A stretch of 13,968 nucleotides of DNA from CAYRIY01 sp964424335 (GTDB taxonomy: Bacteria; Bacillota; Limnochordia; DTU080; RSA5). Below the pieces are notes generated by a model that saw only the letters and a program-made list of their open reading frames with translations, made no database searches and had not been told where the DNA came from. Numbering within the stretch: the stretch's first letter is position 1; every line of letters begins with the position of its first letter. Below, piece after piece: positions 1 through 6,739 of this stretch. The DNA is taken from positions 1 to 13,968 of the forward strand of contig CAYRIY010000092.1 of assembly GCA_964424335.1 (NCBI GenBank), read 5' to 3'. Position numbers and translations under genes: made by a program.

Positions 1-351
1 GCGGGTGAAGAGCAAAATGTTGTAATCTTCTTCGCTTGCCTGCCGTTCGACGCCGAGTAGATATGGGTAATACGAGTTATCAGCTTCATAAGGAAAGAAG
101 CGCTCGTATGTAAAGACGCCGATCAGCCTATTTGAACCACCCGCCAGTGCTTGGGCGGCAAGGTTCGGTGTGTATCCTAGCTCACGAGCAGCATCCAAGA
201 TCCGCTTGCGCGTCTCTTGGCTGATCGAAATTGATCCCCCGTTACCTCCCCGCAATACGATCGAGACAGCCGCTCTCGAAACGTTCGCTCGCCGCGCGAC
301 ATCCGATTGTGTCGGCCGTTTCGCCCCACGTCTAGGATTGTCTTGGGACAT
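1..351 (-). CDS. LacI-family transcriptional repressor, N-terminal part (C-terminus beyond window)
   Basis: The first 117 residues of a LacI/GalR-type regulator are present; the rest lies beyond the left edge. Translation of the reverse strand from the ATG at 351 gives a helix-turn-helix at about residues 14-34 (TQSDVARRANVSRAAVSIVL). A hinge helix follows at about 62-75 (PNLAAQALAGGSN), then the start of the sugar-binding core (LIGVF at 76-80). Leu69 occupies the place of the hinge leucine that, in LacI and PurR, inserts into the minor groove at a central CG. Members normally run about 330-350 residues, so roughly a third is seen. The gene is divergent from the substrate-binding protein at 655, with a CG-centred palindrome between them. 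I infer that it represses that unit and senses its sugar or sulfated ligand. Family assignment is secure; the ligand is unknown. Confidence 0.93.
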   Translation of the reverse strand, partial: MSQDNPRRGAKRPTQSDVARRANVSRAAVSIVLRGGNGGSISISQETRKRILDAARELGYTPNLAAQALAGGSNRLIGVFTYERFFPYEADNSYYPYLLGVERQASEEDYNILLFTR

Positions 352-496
352 CGTTGGTCTCAACTCTTCACTTGTGAGATTCCTGCTTCTACTTATCTGG
401 TTGAAAAAGAAATTCCTCCCCAATAATCAACTTTCGGAATGCAGGAGATCGAAACTTACCGAGGAACCATGAATTTGTTTTATTTTATCGCCTTAA

Positions 497-508
497 TAAC
501 GCGCGTTA
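497..508. promoter_or_regulatory. Candidate LacI-family operator (perfect 12-bp palindrome)
   Basis: TAACGCGCGTTA is a perfect 12-base palindrome whose two-fold axis falls on a CG step. That is the usual form of LacI/GalR-family operators, and the site lies between the divergent repressor and its presumed target unit. It is about 150 bases upstream of the preferred binding-protein start. I did not find another copy elsewhere in the window, which fits a local regulator. Binding is inferred from position and symmetry only. Confidence 0.5.
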
Positions 509-639
509 GGTAGAGCGAGAAACCCCATTTTCGTTACATTGACGGGATGAAAGTCCAAATCGGTCGCGGAAAGGGGCGGGCGCCTGAGAACCATTTGCGA
601 GATACGCGGATCCGTTTCGGGCAAGACAATCAAGGAATT

Positions 640-645
640 GGAGGG
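640..645 (+). promoter_or_regulatory. Ribosome binding site deciding the start at 655
   Basis: GGAGGG lies nine bases before the ATG at 655. It favours that start over the upstream in-frame ATG at 547, which has no comparable site. The protein begun at 655 also opens directly with a normal signal peptide. Confidence 0.75.
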
Positions 646-654
646 AATGCGTTT

Positions 655-1842
655 ATGCGAAAACTCGTAGTGGTCTGGACACTCTGTTTTGTGGCTATGC
701 TATCGTTCTCATCGGTACGTGCTCAGTCCGTGCAGCTTTGGACCCAAGACGCGACCCAGCCTTGGCTCCTCGAGGCCCTCGACTCGTTTACTCAAGAGAC
801 AGGGATCGAAGTGGAACTGCGAGCAATCGGGTTTGGCACCGAGGAGGTCTTTACGGCAGTAGCGGCCGGCGCACCTCCGGACCTTTTTACCCATGGACTC
901 GCAGCGCTCGGTGCGTTCGCTGCTACCGGCTTCCTCGAACCCTTTGAATCCACTTTGGACAAATGGGCGTTCGCCGGCGACATCGTTCCCCAAGCTCTTG
1001 CGGCAGGCCAATACCAGGGCCGGCAACTCGCTCTTCCGATCGGAGGAGTGGTGATTCGCGACCTGGTATACCGGGCTGACTTCTTCGAAGAGGCGGGATT
1101 TGGCGCCGATCAACCGCCGCAAAACTGGACCGATTTGGTCGAATACGCTCGTAAACTTACGCAGCGAACACCCGACGGTACGATGAGCCGGAGTGGTCTT
1201 CAGGTCGATCCGAGCGATCAGTGGTTTTCGATGTTGCTCCGCCATCAAGGCAGCGACCTGATTGAGAACGGGAAATCCCTACTTGCGAGCGAGGGGGCAA
1301 CCGAAGCCTTGACGTTCTTGCACGATCTCATCCACGTTCACCGGGTGCGAGACCTTGGATTTGGCGCAAACATCGTTGCCGGCACGACTGCAATGGGATG
1401 GGCTGACATGAAACCTTGGTCGGTCGACGAATCCGTGGCCGAATCGCTTCGCGCCGCGACGTTTCCCTATGAAGTACAGCCTGGTACGTTCCTTGGCACT
1501 CGGATCGTCATGATGCCGACCGATGCCAAAAATCAAGAGGGTGCAAGGCGTCTCCTCGAGTATTTGCTGCGCCCTGAAACTCAAAACCGGCTCAGCCAAA
1601 TGAATGGCAGCATCCCCTTCTACGCCGATGCCAACGAGTGGGATTGGGTCCAGGCCTCCCCCGTGCTGATGCACTTCATGAGCGCATTCAGCTACGCATA
1701 TCCAAATCCCGCACACGAACTTTGGTTTGACATTCGCACGGTCATAAACGAAGCGGTTACGAGCGTGATCAATCAAGAGCAACCGCCGGCGAATGCGTTG
1801 GAGCAGGCGCACGCACGGGTTGAAGCGCTCCTAAATCAATAA
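655..1842 (+). CDS. Extracellular solute-binding protein of a sugar-type ABC transporter (SBP 1)
   Basis: This is a secreted binding protein of 395 residues, the usual size for the SBP_bac_1 (MalE/UgpB-like) group that delivers sugars to an inner-membrane ABC permease. Residues 1-23 form a signal peptide (MRK, a hydrophobic core, cleavage after VRA). There is no lipobox cysteine, so the mature protein should be free in the periplasm. Family-like patterns follow: a loop AAGAPPDLFTHG that lines the cleft in relatives, an ALPIGGVV strand near the hinge, and C-terminal helices with LLEYLLRPETQNRLSQMNG. The frame is open back to an ATG at 547, but the ribosome site and signal peptide support 655. 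It is first in a unit with the sulfatase 45 bases downstream, so a sulfated sugar or small sulfate ester is a reasonable but unproven ligand. No permease or ATPase gene is nearby. Confidence 0.88.
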   Translation: MRKLVVVWTLCFVAMLSFSSVRAQSVQLWTQDATQPWLLEALDSFTQETGIEVELRAIGFGTEEVFTAVAAGAPPDLFTHGLAALGAFAATGFLEPFESTLDKWAFAGDIVPQALAAGQYQGRQLALPIGGVVIRDLVYRADFFEEAGFGADQPPQNWTDLVEYARKLTQRTPDGTMSRSGLQVDPSDQWFSMLLRHQGSDLIENGKSLLASEGATEALTFLHDLIHVHRVRDLGFGANIVAGTTAMGWADMKPWSVDESVAESLRAATFPYEVQPGTFLGTRIVMMPTDAKNQEGARRLLEYLLRPETQNRLSQMNGSIPFYADANEWDWVQASPVLMHFMSAFSYAYPNPAHELWFDIRTVINEAVTSVINQEQPPANALEQAHARVEALLNQ

Positions 1843-1873
1843 CTGACGATGTAATAGAAGGAAAGCACCCAGT

Positions 1874-1878
1874 AGGAG
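1874..1878 (+). promoter_or_regulatory. Ribosome binding site for the GTG-started sulfatase
   Basis: AGGAG lies nine bases before the GTG at 1888. An in-frame TGA at 1879-1881 closes the frame just upstream, so this GTG is the first possible start and the site confirms it. Confidence 0.75.
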
Positions 1879-1887
1879 TGAGATAGT

Positions 1888-3351
1888 GTGACCGATCGAC
1901 CGAACATCGTTCTCATCATGGCCGACCAATGGCGCGGAGATTGTCTCAGTATCGATGGCCATCCCGTTGTCCACACGCCGACGTTGGACAACTTAGCCCT
2001 CTCGGGGACGCGCTTTAGCCGGGCCTACTCGGCCAACCCCGTATGCATCCCAGCACGCATGTCACTTCTGACTGGGCTCAGCTCTGCGTCCCATGGGGTC
2101 GTCGGGTTTAACACCCGCGTCCCATGGGACTTTCCCACGACGCTCGCGGGCGAGTTCACCCGGCACGGCTATCAAACGCAAGCCGTCGGTAAGATGCATG
2201 CCGAGCCGCCCCGCGCCCAAGTGGGCTTTCAAAATGTCATCCTCCACAGCGCGTTGGGCATCGTACGCGATGCTGCGAGGAAAGGCCAAGATCCGGGCAT
2301 GGTGGACGATTACATTCCATGGCTGCGTGAGCGACTCGGACCGGGCGTTAATCCTTTTGAACACGGTGTGGACAGCAACTCAATCGTCGCAAGGCCCTGG
2401 GATAAGCCCGAAGAGTTACACTACACCAATTTCACCGTGACCCAGTCGCTCGAATTCTTACGGCGGCGAGATCCAACCAAGCCCTTCTTCTTATTTGTTT
2501 CATTCAATGCGCCTCACCCGCCGTTCGACCCGCCCCAGTGGGCATTCGACATGTATATGGAGCAGGAGTTGCCCGATCCGCCGGTGGGAGACTGGGTCGA
2601 TGCGTTCTCCGATCAGTCCGAACCCCACGCTCTGGGCCCAACCGTGGGGCCGATCGATCGACGCGTGCTGCGCCGCACTCAGGCCGGGTACTACGGCCAC
2701 ATTACACACGTAGATCATCAGATAAACCGCTTGCTTGAGGGCCTCTCCCAAAGCGGTGTGCGCGGCAACACGTACATCTGCTTTGTATCGGACCACGGAG
2801 AGCTCTTGGGCGACCATCACTTGCATCGAAAAGGAAAGCCGTACGAGGGTTCGGCCCGCGTTCCCCTGATCATCAGCGGCCCAAGTGGCAGCGGGATCAA
2901 GCGAAACCATACCTCCGATAAGGTCGTTGAGCTAAGAGACATCTTCCCGACGCTCCTTGAGTGCGCGGGCTTGCCTGTGCCCGAAGGAATCGAAGGAAAG
3001 AGCTTCTTGCCGATTGCCCAAGGAGACGAGTCCGTTGCATGGCGCTCTTACCTCCACGGCGAAAACACGGCGGGAAATCGGTCGCTCCAATGGCTTACCG
3101 ACGGCGTGGAGAAGTACATTTGGTTTAGTGATACCGGCCGGGAACAGCTATTTGATCTAAGGAGCGACCCTCAGGAGAAGACTGACCTCGCGCTCCGCCC
3201 GGAAAACTCGCACCGGGTGGAACGCTGGAGAAAGATCTTGATCGAGCAGCTTCGAGGACGAGAAGAGGGCTTTTCCGACGGCACAAAGCTTATTCCCGGT
3301 CAGCAGGTCCGTACGGCCCTAGCCCACGCGAGAGCGCGAATAAAGCAGTAG
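1888..3351 (+). CDS. Type I (formylglycine-dependent) sulfatase, probably cytoplasmic
   Basis: This 487-residue sulfatase hydrolyses a sulfate ester and releases inorganic sulfate. The signature is clear: Cys53-Ile-Pro-Ala-Arg57 fits the C-x-P/A-x-R motif whose cysteine is oxidised to formylglycine. Asp13 in MADQW is the expected N-terminal metal ligand; many relatives have a second Asp where this one has Gln14. The SDHGELLGDH block (Asp302, His303) and the following HRKGKPY supply the other metal and substrate contacts. The tail contains the typical LFDLRSDPQEKTDLA segment. The core begins at residue 4 and an in-frame stop lies just upstream, so there is no signal peptide. Most polysaccharide sulfatases are exported, so this one probably acts on an imported small substrate, as choline sulfatase does. 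It needs a formylglycine-generating enzyme or anSME, neither of which is in the window. It shares a unit with SBP 1. Family is sure; substrate is unknown. Confidence 0.95.
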   Translation: MTDRPNIVLIMADQWRGDCLSIDGHPVVHTPTLDNLALSGTRFSRAYSANPVCIPARMSLLTGLSSASHGVVGFNTRVPWDFPTTLAGEFTRHGYQTQAVGKMHAEPPRAQVGFQNVILHSALGIVRDAARKGQDPGMVDDYIPWLRERLGPGVNPFEHGVDSNSIVARPWDKPEELHYTNFTVTQSLEFLRRRDPTKPFFLFVSFNAPHPPFDPPQWAFDMYMEQELPDPPVGDWVDAFSDQSEPHALGPTVGPIDRRVLRRTQAGYYGHITHVDHQINRLLEGLSQSGVRGNTYICFVSDHGELLGDHHLHRKGKPYEGSARVPLIISGPSGSGIKRNHTSDKVVELRDIFPTLLECAGLPVPEGIEGKSFLPIAQGDESVAWRSYLHGENTAGNRSLQWLTDGVEKYIWFSDTGREQLFDLRSDPQEKTDLALRPENSHRVERWRKILIEQLRGREEGFSDGTKLIPGQQVRTALAHARARIKQ

Positions 3352-3376
3352 TCGAGCAGCAAATCGGCTGTGCTAA

Positions 3377-3407
3377 CGGCTATGAGGGGCATGACCCCTC
3401 ATAGCCG
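3377..3407 (+). terminator. Perfect 13-bp hairpin downstream of the sulfatase
   Basis: The arms CGGCTATGAGGGG (3377-3389) and CCCCTCATAGCCG (3395-3407) pair perfectly around a five-base CATGA loop, 25 bases after the sulfatase stop. Only a short TTTT follows, seven bases later (3414-3417). It is therefore a strong stem but an imperfect intrinsic terminator, and it may also protect the 3' end of the transcript. Confidence 0.65.
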
Positions 3408-3684
3408 CACCCGTTTTCCCAATCCCTCCTCACTCCCCACAAAATGTATTCCCCGACTACACGAGCCCTCCCCCGCACCCACCCTCGATCGCCGAAAGCA
3501 TTGAGCGTGCCAGTGTGCATCCGCGGCCGCCAAGAAACTTTATTTTACAGAGATGTCCGAAAGGTTCGTTAGTTCCTCGGACGAACTCTATGAAAATCAC
3601 CCCTACGGCGGTCAGGTCATAGTGTGCATGTCAAAGCGCCGACCGCTAGTACGGTACGGCGGCCAGAGGAGGTTTTCGAGAAAA
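3408..3684 (+). other. Intergenic leader upstream of SBP 2, no convincing gene
   Basis: About 280 bases lie between the hairpin and the preferred start of the next binding protein. The frame is open from an ATG at 3553, but the residues it would add (many Arg, Lys and Ser, no hydrophobic start) do not look like part of an exported protein. I treat 3553-3684 as leader. A possible stem pairs GTTCGT (3564-3569) with ACGAAC (3581-3586). An A+T-rich patch at about 3537-3550 could hold a -10 element, but no clear -35 was found. Confidence 0.4.
3667..3672 (+). promoter_or_regulatory. Likely ribosome binding site of SBP 2
   Basis: AGGAGG is the strongest Shine-Dalgarno match in the leader. It lies 12 bases before the ATG at 3685, a little farther than usual. 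The other in-frame ATGs (3553 and 3628) lack a match this good. Confidence 0.55.
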
Positions 3685-4956
3685 ATGCGATGTCGAATTG
3701 CTTCTGCAAGGTTCAGGTTCGCCTGGGTTGTGGCGGTATTCCTGGGAGCAGCCTCGCTGTTTTTCCAGGTCGCAAGCGCAAGTGTCGTGATCACTCACTG
3801 GAAGCACTCGTCGGGCGCTCGAGACAATATGGTTCGGATGTTGGCCGAGGAGTTCATGGCAGAAAACCCCGAGATTGAAGTTCGCGTCGAGGTCATGAGC
3901 GAAGGCGAATTTCTCGACAAGGTGTTGGTGGCGCTTGCAGGGGGGAGCGGTCCCGACACGGTTCAAGTCCGTTCCACCTGGGTTCCCTGGCTCGTGCAGG
4001 CAAAAGCGTTGCAACCGCTCCATGAAGCAGTGTTGCCATACGCTCAGCTCGAGGAGGAGTACGTTCCCGGGACGATCAGACAGTTTCAAGTAGACGGGAA
4101 ATACTACGCCGTTCCCACGGACGCCCAGACCATTGTCTTGTTCCGCCAGCCGCACATCTTTTCCGAAGCGGGGCTGAACGCCGATAGGCCCCCGGAAACG
4201 TGGGAGGAGCTCGCAGAGGCCGCTCGTCGCATCCATCGGCGCGACGGAGAAGGGTTGACGCAAATGATGGGCGCTGCCACCGGCGGTTACGGCCCGGCTA
4301 TCTTTTCCCTCATGCTCCAGGCCGGCTCTCCGCTGTGGGATGCGGAGCGTGGCGAACCAGACTTTGACTCGCCTGAGGCCATCAAGGGGTTTTCGTTTGC
4401 CACGGATCTCGTGACGGAGTACGGCGTGGAGGACCCTGCTTTTGGCAGCCGCTGGACGGCGTTTCGAAACGAGAAGCTCGGCATGGTTTACGCCCACCCG
4501 GCAATGAAGGGATCGTTTCTCAACACCCACCCGGATCTGAAGTTTGCGATCAGCGAGATTCCCGCGCCCGAATACGGTGGGAGCACGCAAAGCCTCATGA
4601 CGAGTTGGTCCCTGGCCATCACCGCCAAGGCCGATGGAGTTGCGGCAACCAAATGGATTGCCTACCTACAGTCGGCCGAGGCCCAGCAGCGGTGGCTCGA
4701 TTTGACCGGTGAACTTCCGACGCTTTGGAGCGTCATCAAAGATCCGATCAACCTTGAGGATCCGGACCAGCGGAGCATCATGTTTTCCATGATGAACAGC
4801 GCCGGTGTGCCGTGGGTCTCCGACGCCATGGACGGCATTATCCGCGACGCCTGGAGCAAAGTCATCAATTTGTCGGAACCGGTGAACTACGCAATCGAAA
4901 CTGCTCAACAAGAAGCCGTTGTTGCGGAGTCTGAGGCACGCAAGGCGGAAATCTGA
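3685..4956 (+). CDS. Extracellular solute-binding protein of a sugar-type ABC transporter (SBP 2)
   Basis: From the chosen ATG this is a 423-residue SBP_bac_1-type protein that would bind a sugar or glycerophosphodiester-like solute in the periplasm. Residues 1-32 form a signal peptide: a basic start, a core around AWVVAVFLGAASLFF, and cleavage after VASA. No lipobox is present. The mature protein begins with the typical ITHWKH strand. It continues with LAEEFMAENPEIEVRVE, an ALAGGSGPDTVQV cleft segment, the hinge-side YYAVPTDAQTIVLF, and PPETWEELAEAARRI. The C-terminal part has the family-like ATKWIAYLQSAEAQQRW helix. The start is uncertain because the frame extends to 3553. It is followed 25 bases later by an intrinsic terminator, so it appears to be a single-gene transcript or the end of one. 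It is only distantly like SBP 1 by eye. Ligand unknown. Confidence 0.88.
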   Translation: MRCRIASARFRFAWVVAVFLGAASLFFQVASASVVITHWKHSSGARDNMVRMLAEEFMAENPEIEVRVEVMSEGEFLDKVLVALAGGSGPDTVQVRSTWVPWLVQAKALQPLHEAVLPYAQLEEEYVPGTIRQFQVDGKYYAVPTDAQTIVLFRQPHIFSEAGLNADRPPETWEELAEAARRIHRRDGEGLTQMMGAATGGYGPAIFSLMLQAGSPLWDAERGEPDFDSPEAIKGFSFATDLVTEYGVEDPAFGSRWTAFRNEKLGMVYAHPAMKGSFLNTHPDLKFAISEIPAPEYGGSTQSLMTSWSLAITAKADGVAATKWIAYLQSAEAQQRWLDLTGELPTLWSVIKDPINLEDPDQRSIMFSMMNSAGVPWVSDAMDGIIRDAWSKVINLSEPVNYAIETAQQEAVVAESEARKAEI

Positions 4957-4981
4957 AGCTTCGACAAAAATCCTCACCAGG

Positions 4982-5021
4982 AAACCTCCCCGGCGCAAGA
5001 CCTCGTCCGGGGAGGTTTTTT
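4982..5021 (+). terminator. Rho-independent terminator after SBP 2
   Basis: A 12-bp stem pairs AAACCTCCCCGG (4982-4993) with CCGGGGAGGTTT (5007-5018) around a 13-base loop. It runs into a six-T tract (5016-5021). It lies between two convergent genes. In the opposite direction only three Ts follow, so termination there would be weaker. Confidence 0.9.
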
Positions 5022-5069
5022 GGCCCAAAGACCCCGTAACTCTACCCGCTCATCCTCCGTCCAAACCGA

Positions 5070-6344
5070 CTATCGCTGCAGCATTTCGTCTGCGACCGGC
5101 TTGACCGAGTCGATCAGGAAGTCGACGCCGATCTCGCCGTTTAGCGCCTTGATCCATTCCGGTCCGATCATGTTGATGACGTCGTTGCCGTAAAAGCCGT
5201 AGTTGAAAGACCTCGCCGTCTGCAGGCTAAAATTCCACACCTCGGTGCTCTCCCAAGGGAAGAGGCCGTCCAACCACTCACTCGATGCCAGGTGGGATTT
5301 GCGCACAGGCATCCCGGATCGCTCACGCACCTGCTGCATCACGTAATCGTTGGAGAGGAATTGAAGGAACCGCCACGACGCTTCGAGATCTCCCGCATCG
5401 CTTGAAATCGCGTAACCCCAATAGCCGGGGAAGTTGTAGGCGCCCGCCGGACCATGCGGGTACGGCACGATGCCTACGTCAAAGGGCGTCTCGTTGACCT
5501 GCGTCAACTCCCAACTGCCCACGTTGCTCATGGCCAGTCTGCCCGCAAAGAAGCCGCTTTGGGGGGTAAACACGCCTCGATCCTGCCAGTTGTCTACGAT
5601 AAACTGAAGCGCCTCACGAGCCTGGGGTGTGTGGAGCATTAACTCCGTGGTATCTTCATTGAAGTAGTCGGCGCCGAACGCCCAGAGTATGATTGCGAGG
5701 GGATCATGGTGCCAGTAGCGGTCGGCGAAATGGTGCCCAAACCCACCCATTTCGATTTCCCCCTCACTGTTCACGCGCCTTGCGACTCGGGCCATCTCGG
5801 CCAGATCCGTCCATGTCCAATCCATGTTGGGATCGGCAAGCCCGATCTGTTGGAAGTACGACTTGTTGTAGACCACGGCCTTGCCGGCGTACTCCGATGG
5901 CAGGGCGTAATGCGAGCCTTCGGACTCAAAGAGCGCCGCAACGCCGGGAATGATGTCGTCAAAGTCCTGCCGATCCCGGGCGATAAACGCGTCGAGCGGC
6001 TGGACCACATCCAAGGCGACAAACTCGTCGAAATACCCCATGAACAGGGGGATCACATCCATCTTGACGCCGCCCGCCATTCTGACGAGGATGTTCTCCT
6101 TGAGCTCGTCGGTGGTTCCCCCCTGAACCATCATGACCTCTACCTTGATGTCGGGGTTTTGAGCTTGAAACTCCTCGATGGCCCAGGCGAGACGTGCCTG
6201 AATCTCAGACCCGTACAAGACGGCCACAATCTCCCGTTGGGCGGCTTGAACTGCCACAGACAACAATACTGTGAGCGCCAGCGCCATGCACAGTACAATC
6301 CCGCTTTTGCGTGTCGATCGTCCACCGCTCAAGTGCCTACCCAA
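5070..6344 (-). CDS. Extracellular solute-binding protein of a sugar-type ABC transporter (SBP 3)
   Basis: This 424-residue SBP_bac_1-type protein is convergent with SBP 2. I place the start at the TTG at 6344 because an AAGGAG lies nine bases before it. The frame also opens at another TTG at 6374, but that would put the ribosome site inside the gene. Residues 1-34 give a signal peptide with RSTRK before the hydrophobic core and cleavage after AVQA, with no lipobox. Typical segments follow: IEEFQAQNPDIKVEVMMVQG, the RMAGGVKMDVIPL cleft loop, HYALPSEYAGKAVVYNKSYF near the hinge, and SWRFLQFLSNDYVMQQV at the C-terminal side. Many aromatic residues (HHFADRYWHHD, NFPGYWGYA) fit a carbohydrate site, though this is inference. 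It stops with TAG. No permease or ATPase is adjacent, so its transporter partners are elsewhere. Confidence 0.9.
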   Translation of the reverse strand: MGRHLSGGRSTRKSGIVLCMALALTVLLSVAVQAAQREIVAVLYGSEIQARLAWAIEEFQAQNPDIKVEVMMVQGGTTDELKENILVRMAGGVKMDVIPLFMGYFDEFVALDVVQPLDAFIARDRQDFDDIIPGVAALFESEGSHYALPSEYAGKAVVYNKSYFQQIGLADPNMDWTWTDLAEMARVARRVNSEGEIEMGGFGHHFADRYWHHDPLAIILWAFGADYFNEDTTELMLHTPQAREALQFIVDNWQDRGVFTPQSGFFAGRLAMSNVGSWELTQVNETPFDVGIVPYPHGPAGAYNFPGYWGYAISSDAGDLEASWRFLQFLSNDYVMQQVRERSGMPVRKSHLASSEWLDGLFPWESTEVWNFSLQTARSFNYGFYGNDVINMIGPEWIKALNGEIGVDFLIDSVKPVADEMLQR

Positions 6345-6353
6345 TTTGAATCT

Positions 6354-6359
6354 CTCCTT
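6354..6359 (-). promoter_or_regulatory. Ribosome binding site deciding the TTG start of SBP 3
   Basis: Read on the reverse strand the site is AAGGAG, nine bases before the TTG at 6344. It supports that non-ATG start and makes the TTG at 6374 unlikely. Confidence 0.75.
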
Positions 6360-6496
6360 TCGAATGATCCACAATGTGCCTCGAGTTCGGCTTCCTTTGT
6401 CGAGTCTGTTCTGTTCCTTAATAGGGCATCAGACGCAGCGGCCATCCGTGCCGACAAGGAGCGTCCAACCACCTCCATTGCAATCCTAGAGAATCT

Positions 6497-6524
6497 TCTA
6501 TACTAGAAGCATAGCATGGGCCAA
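6497..6524 (-). promoter_or_regulatory. Weak promoter candidate for SBP 3
   Basis: On the reverse strand TTGGCC (6519-6524) and TATAGA (6497-6502) are 16 bases apart. Each matches four of six positions of the sigma-70 consensus. The resulting leader would be about 150 bases. The pairing is suggestive only. Confidence 0.25.
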
Positions 6525-6691
6525 AACACGCCACCCTGACCGATATTTGGGAGAAACGAGGCTATTTTTGTGGAAATTCGCGCAACAACAAAGTGGCCAC
6601 CCATGGCCTCCTTGCATGGCACGATCCGTACCACGCGTGAGGAGGTCCAAAGGCGGCCACTCACATCAGGCATTACATTTTTGCGATGGCG

Positions 6692-6708
6692 CCAGGCATG
6701 ACGCCTGG
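6692..6708 (-). repeat. Short inverted repeat 3' of the barrel gene
   Basis: CCAGGC (6692-6697) and GCCTGG (6703-6708) pair around a five-base loop, about 30 bases beyond the TAA at 6740. No T tract follows on the reverse strand, so it is at most a weak or factor-dependent terminator. Confidence 0.35.
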
Positions 6709-6739
6709 ACTGCGGTGTCGACGGTTCGCTCTGCCGCTG

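Larger units (their letters stand above)
352..654. promoter_or_regulatory. Divergent intergenic region between lacI-type gene and transport/sulfatase unit
   Basis: About 300 bases separate the repressor start (351) from the preferred start of the binding protein (655). The region is more A+T-rich than the genes from about 390 to 540. It contains the CG-centred palindrome listed separately. A weak rightward promoter candidate is TTGAAA (401-406) with AATAAT (422-427), but the 15-base spacing is short. No convincing leftward promoter for the repressor was identified. An ATG at 547 is in frame with the binding protein, but the residues it would add do not resemble a signal peptide and it lacks a clear ribosome site. 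Confidence 0.5.
6345..6739. other. Intergenic region between the giant surface-protein gene and SBP 3
   Basis: No gene is supported in these 395 bases. They hold the SBP 3 ribosome site, a weak leftward promoter candidate (6497-6524) and a short inverted repeat near the end of the barrel gene (6692-6708). A six-base inverted repeat, CTTCTA (6495-6500) and TAGAAG (6504-6509), overlaps the candidate -10 and could be a repressor site. Confidence 0.5.

Noticed and set aside
170..472. Rightward 100-codon open frame overlapping the repressor
   Set aside because: It is antisense to the clear LacI-type DNA-binding domain and its translation has no recognisable pattern.
547..654. Upstream ATG at 547 as start of SBP 1
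   Set aside because: It would add 36 charged residues before the signal peptide and has no good ribosome site, while GGAGGG precedes the ATG at 655.
3646..4590. Leftward 314-codon open frame inside SBP 2
   Set aside because: It is the antisense shadow of a well-supported binding-protein gene; its translation is rich in Arg and His without domain patterns.
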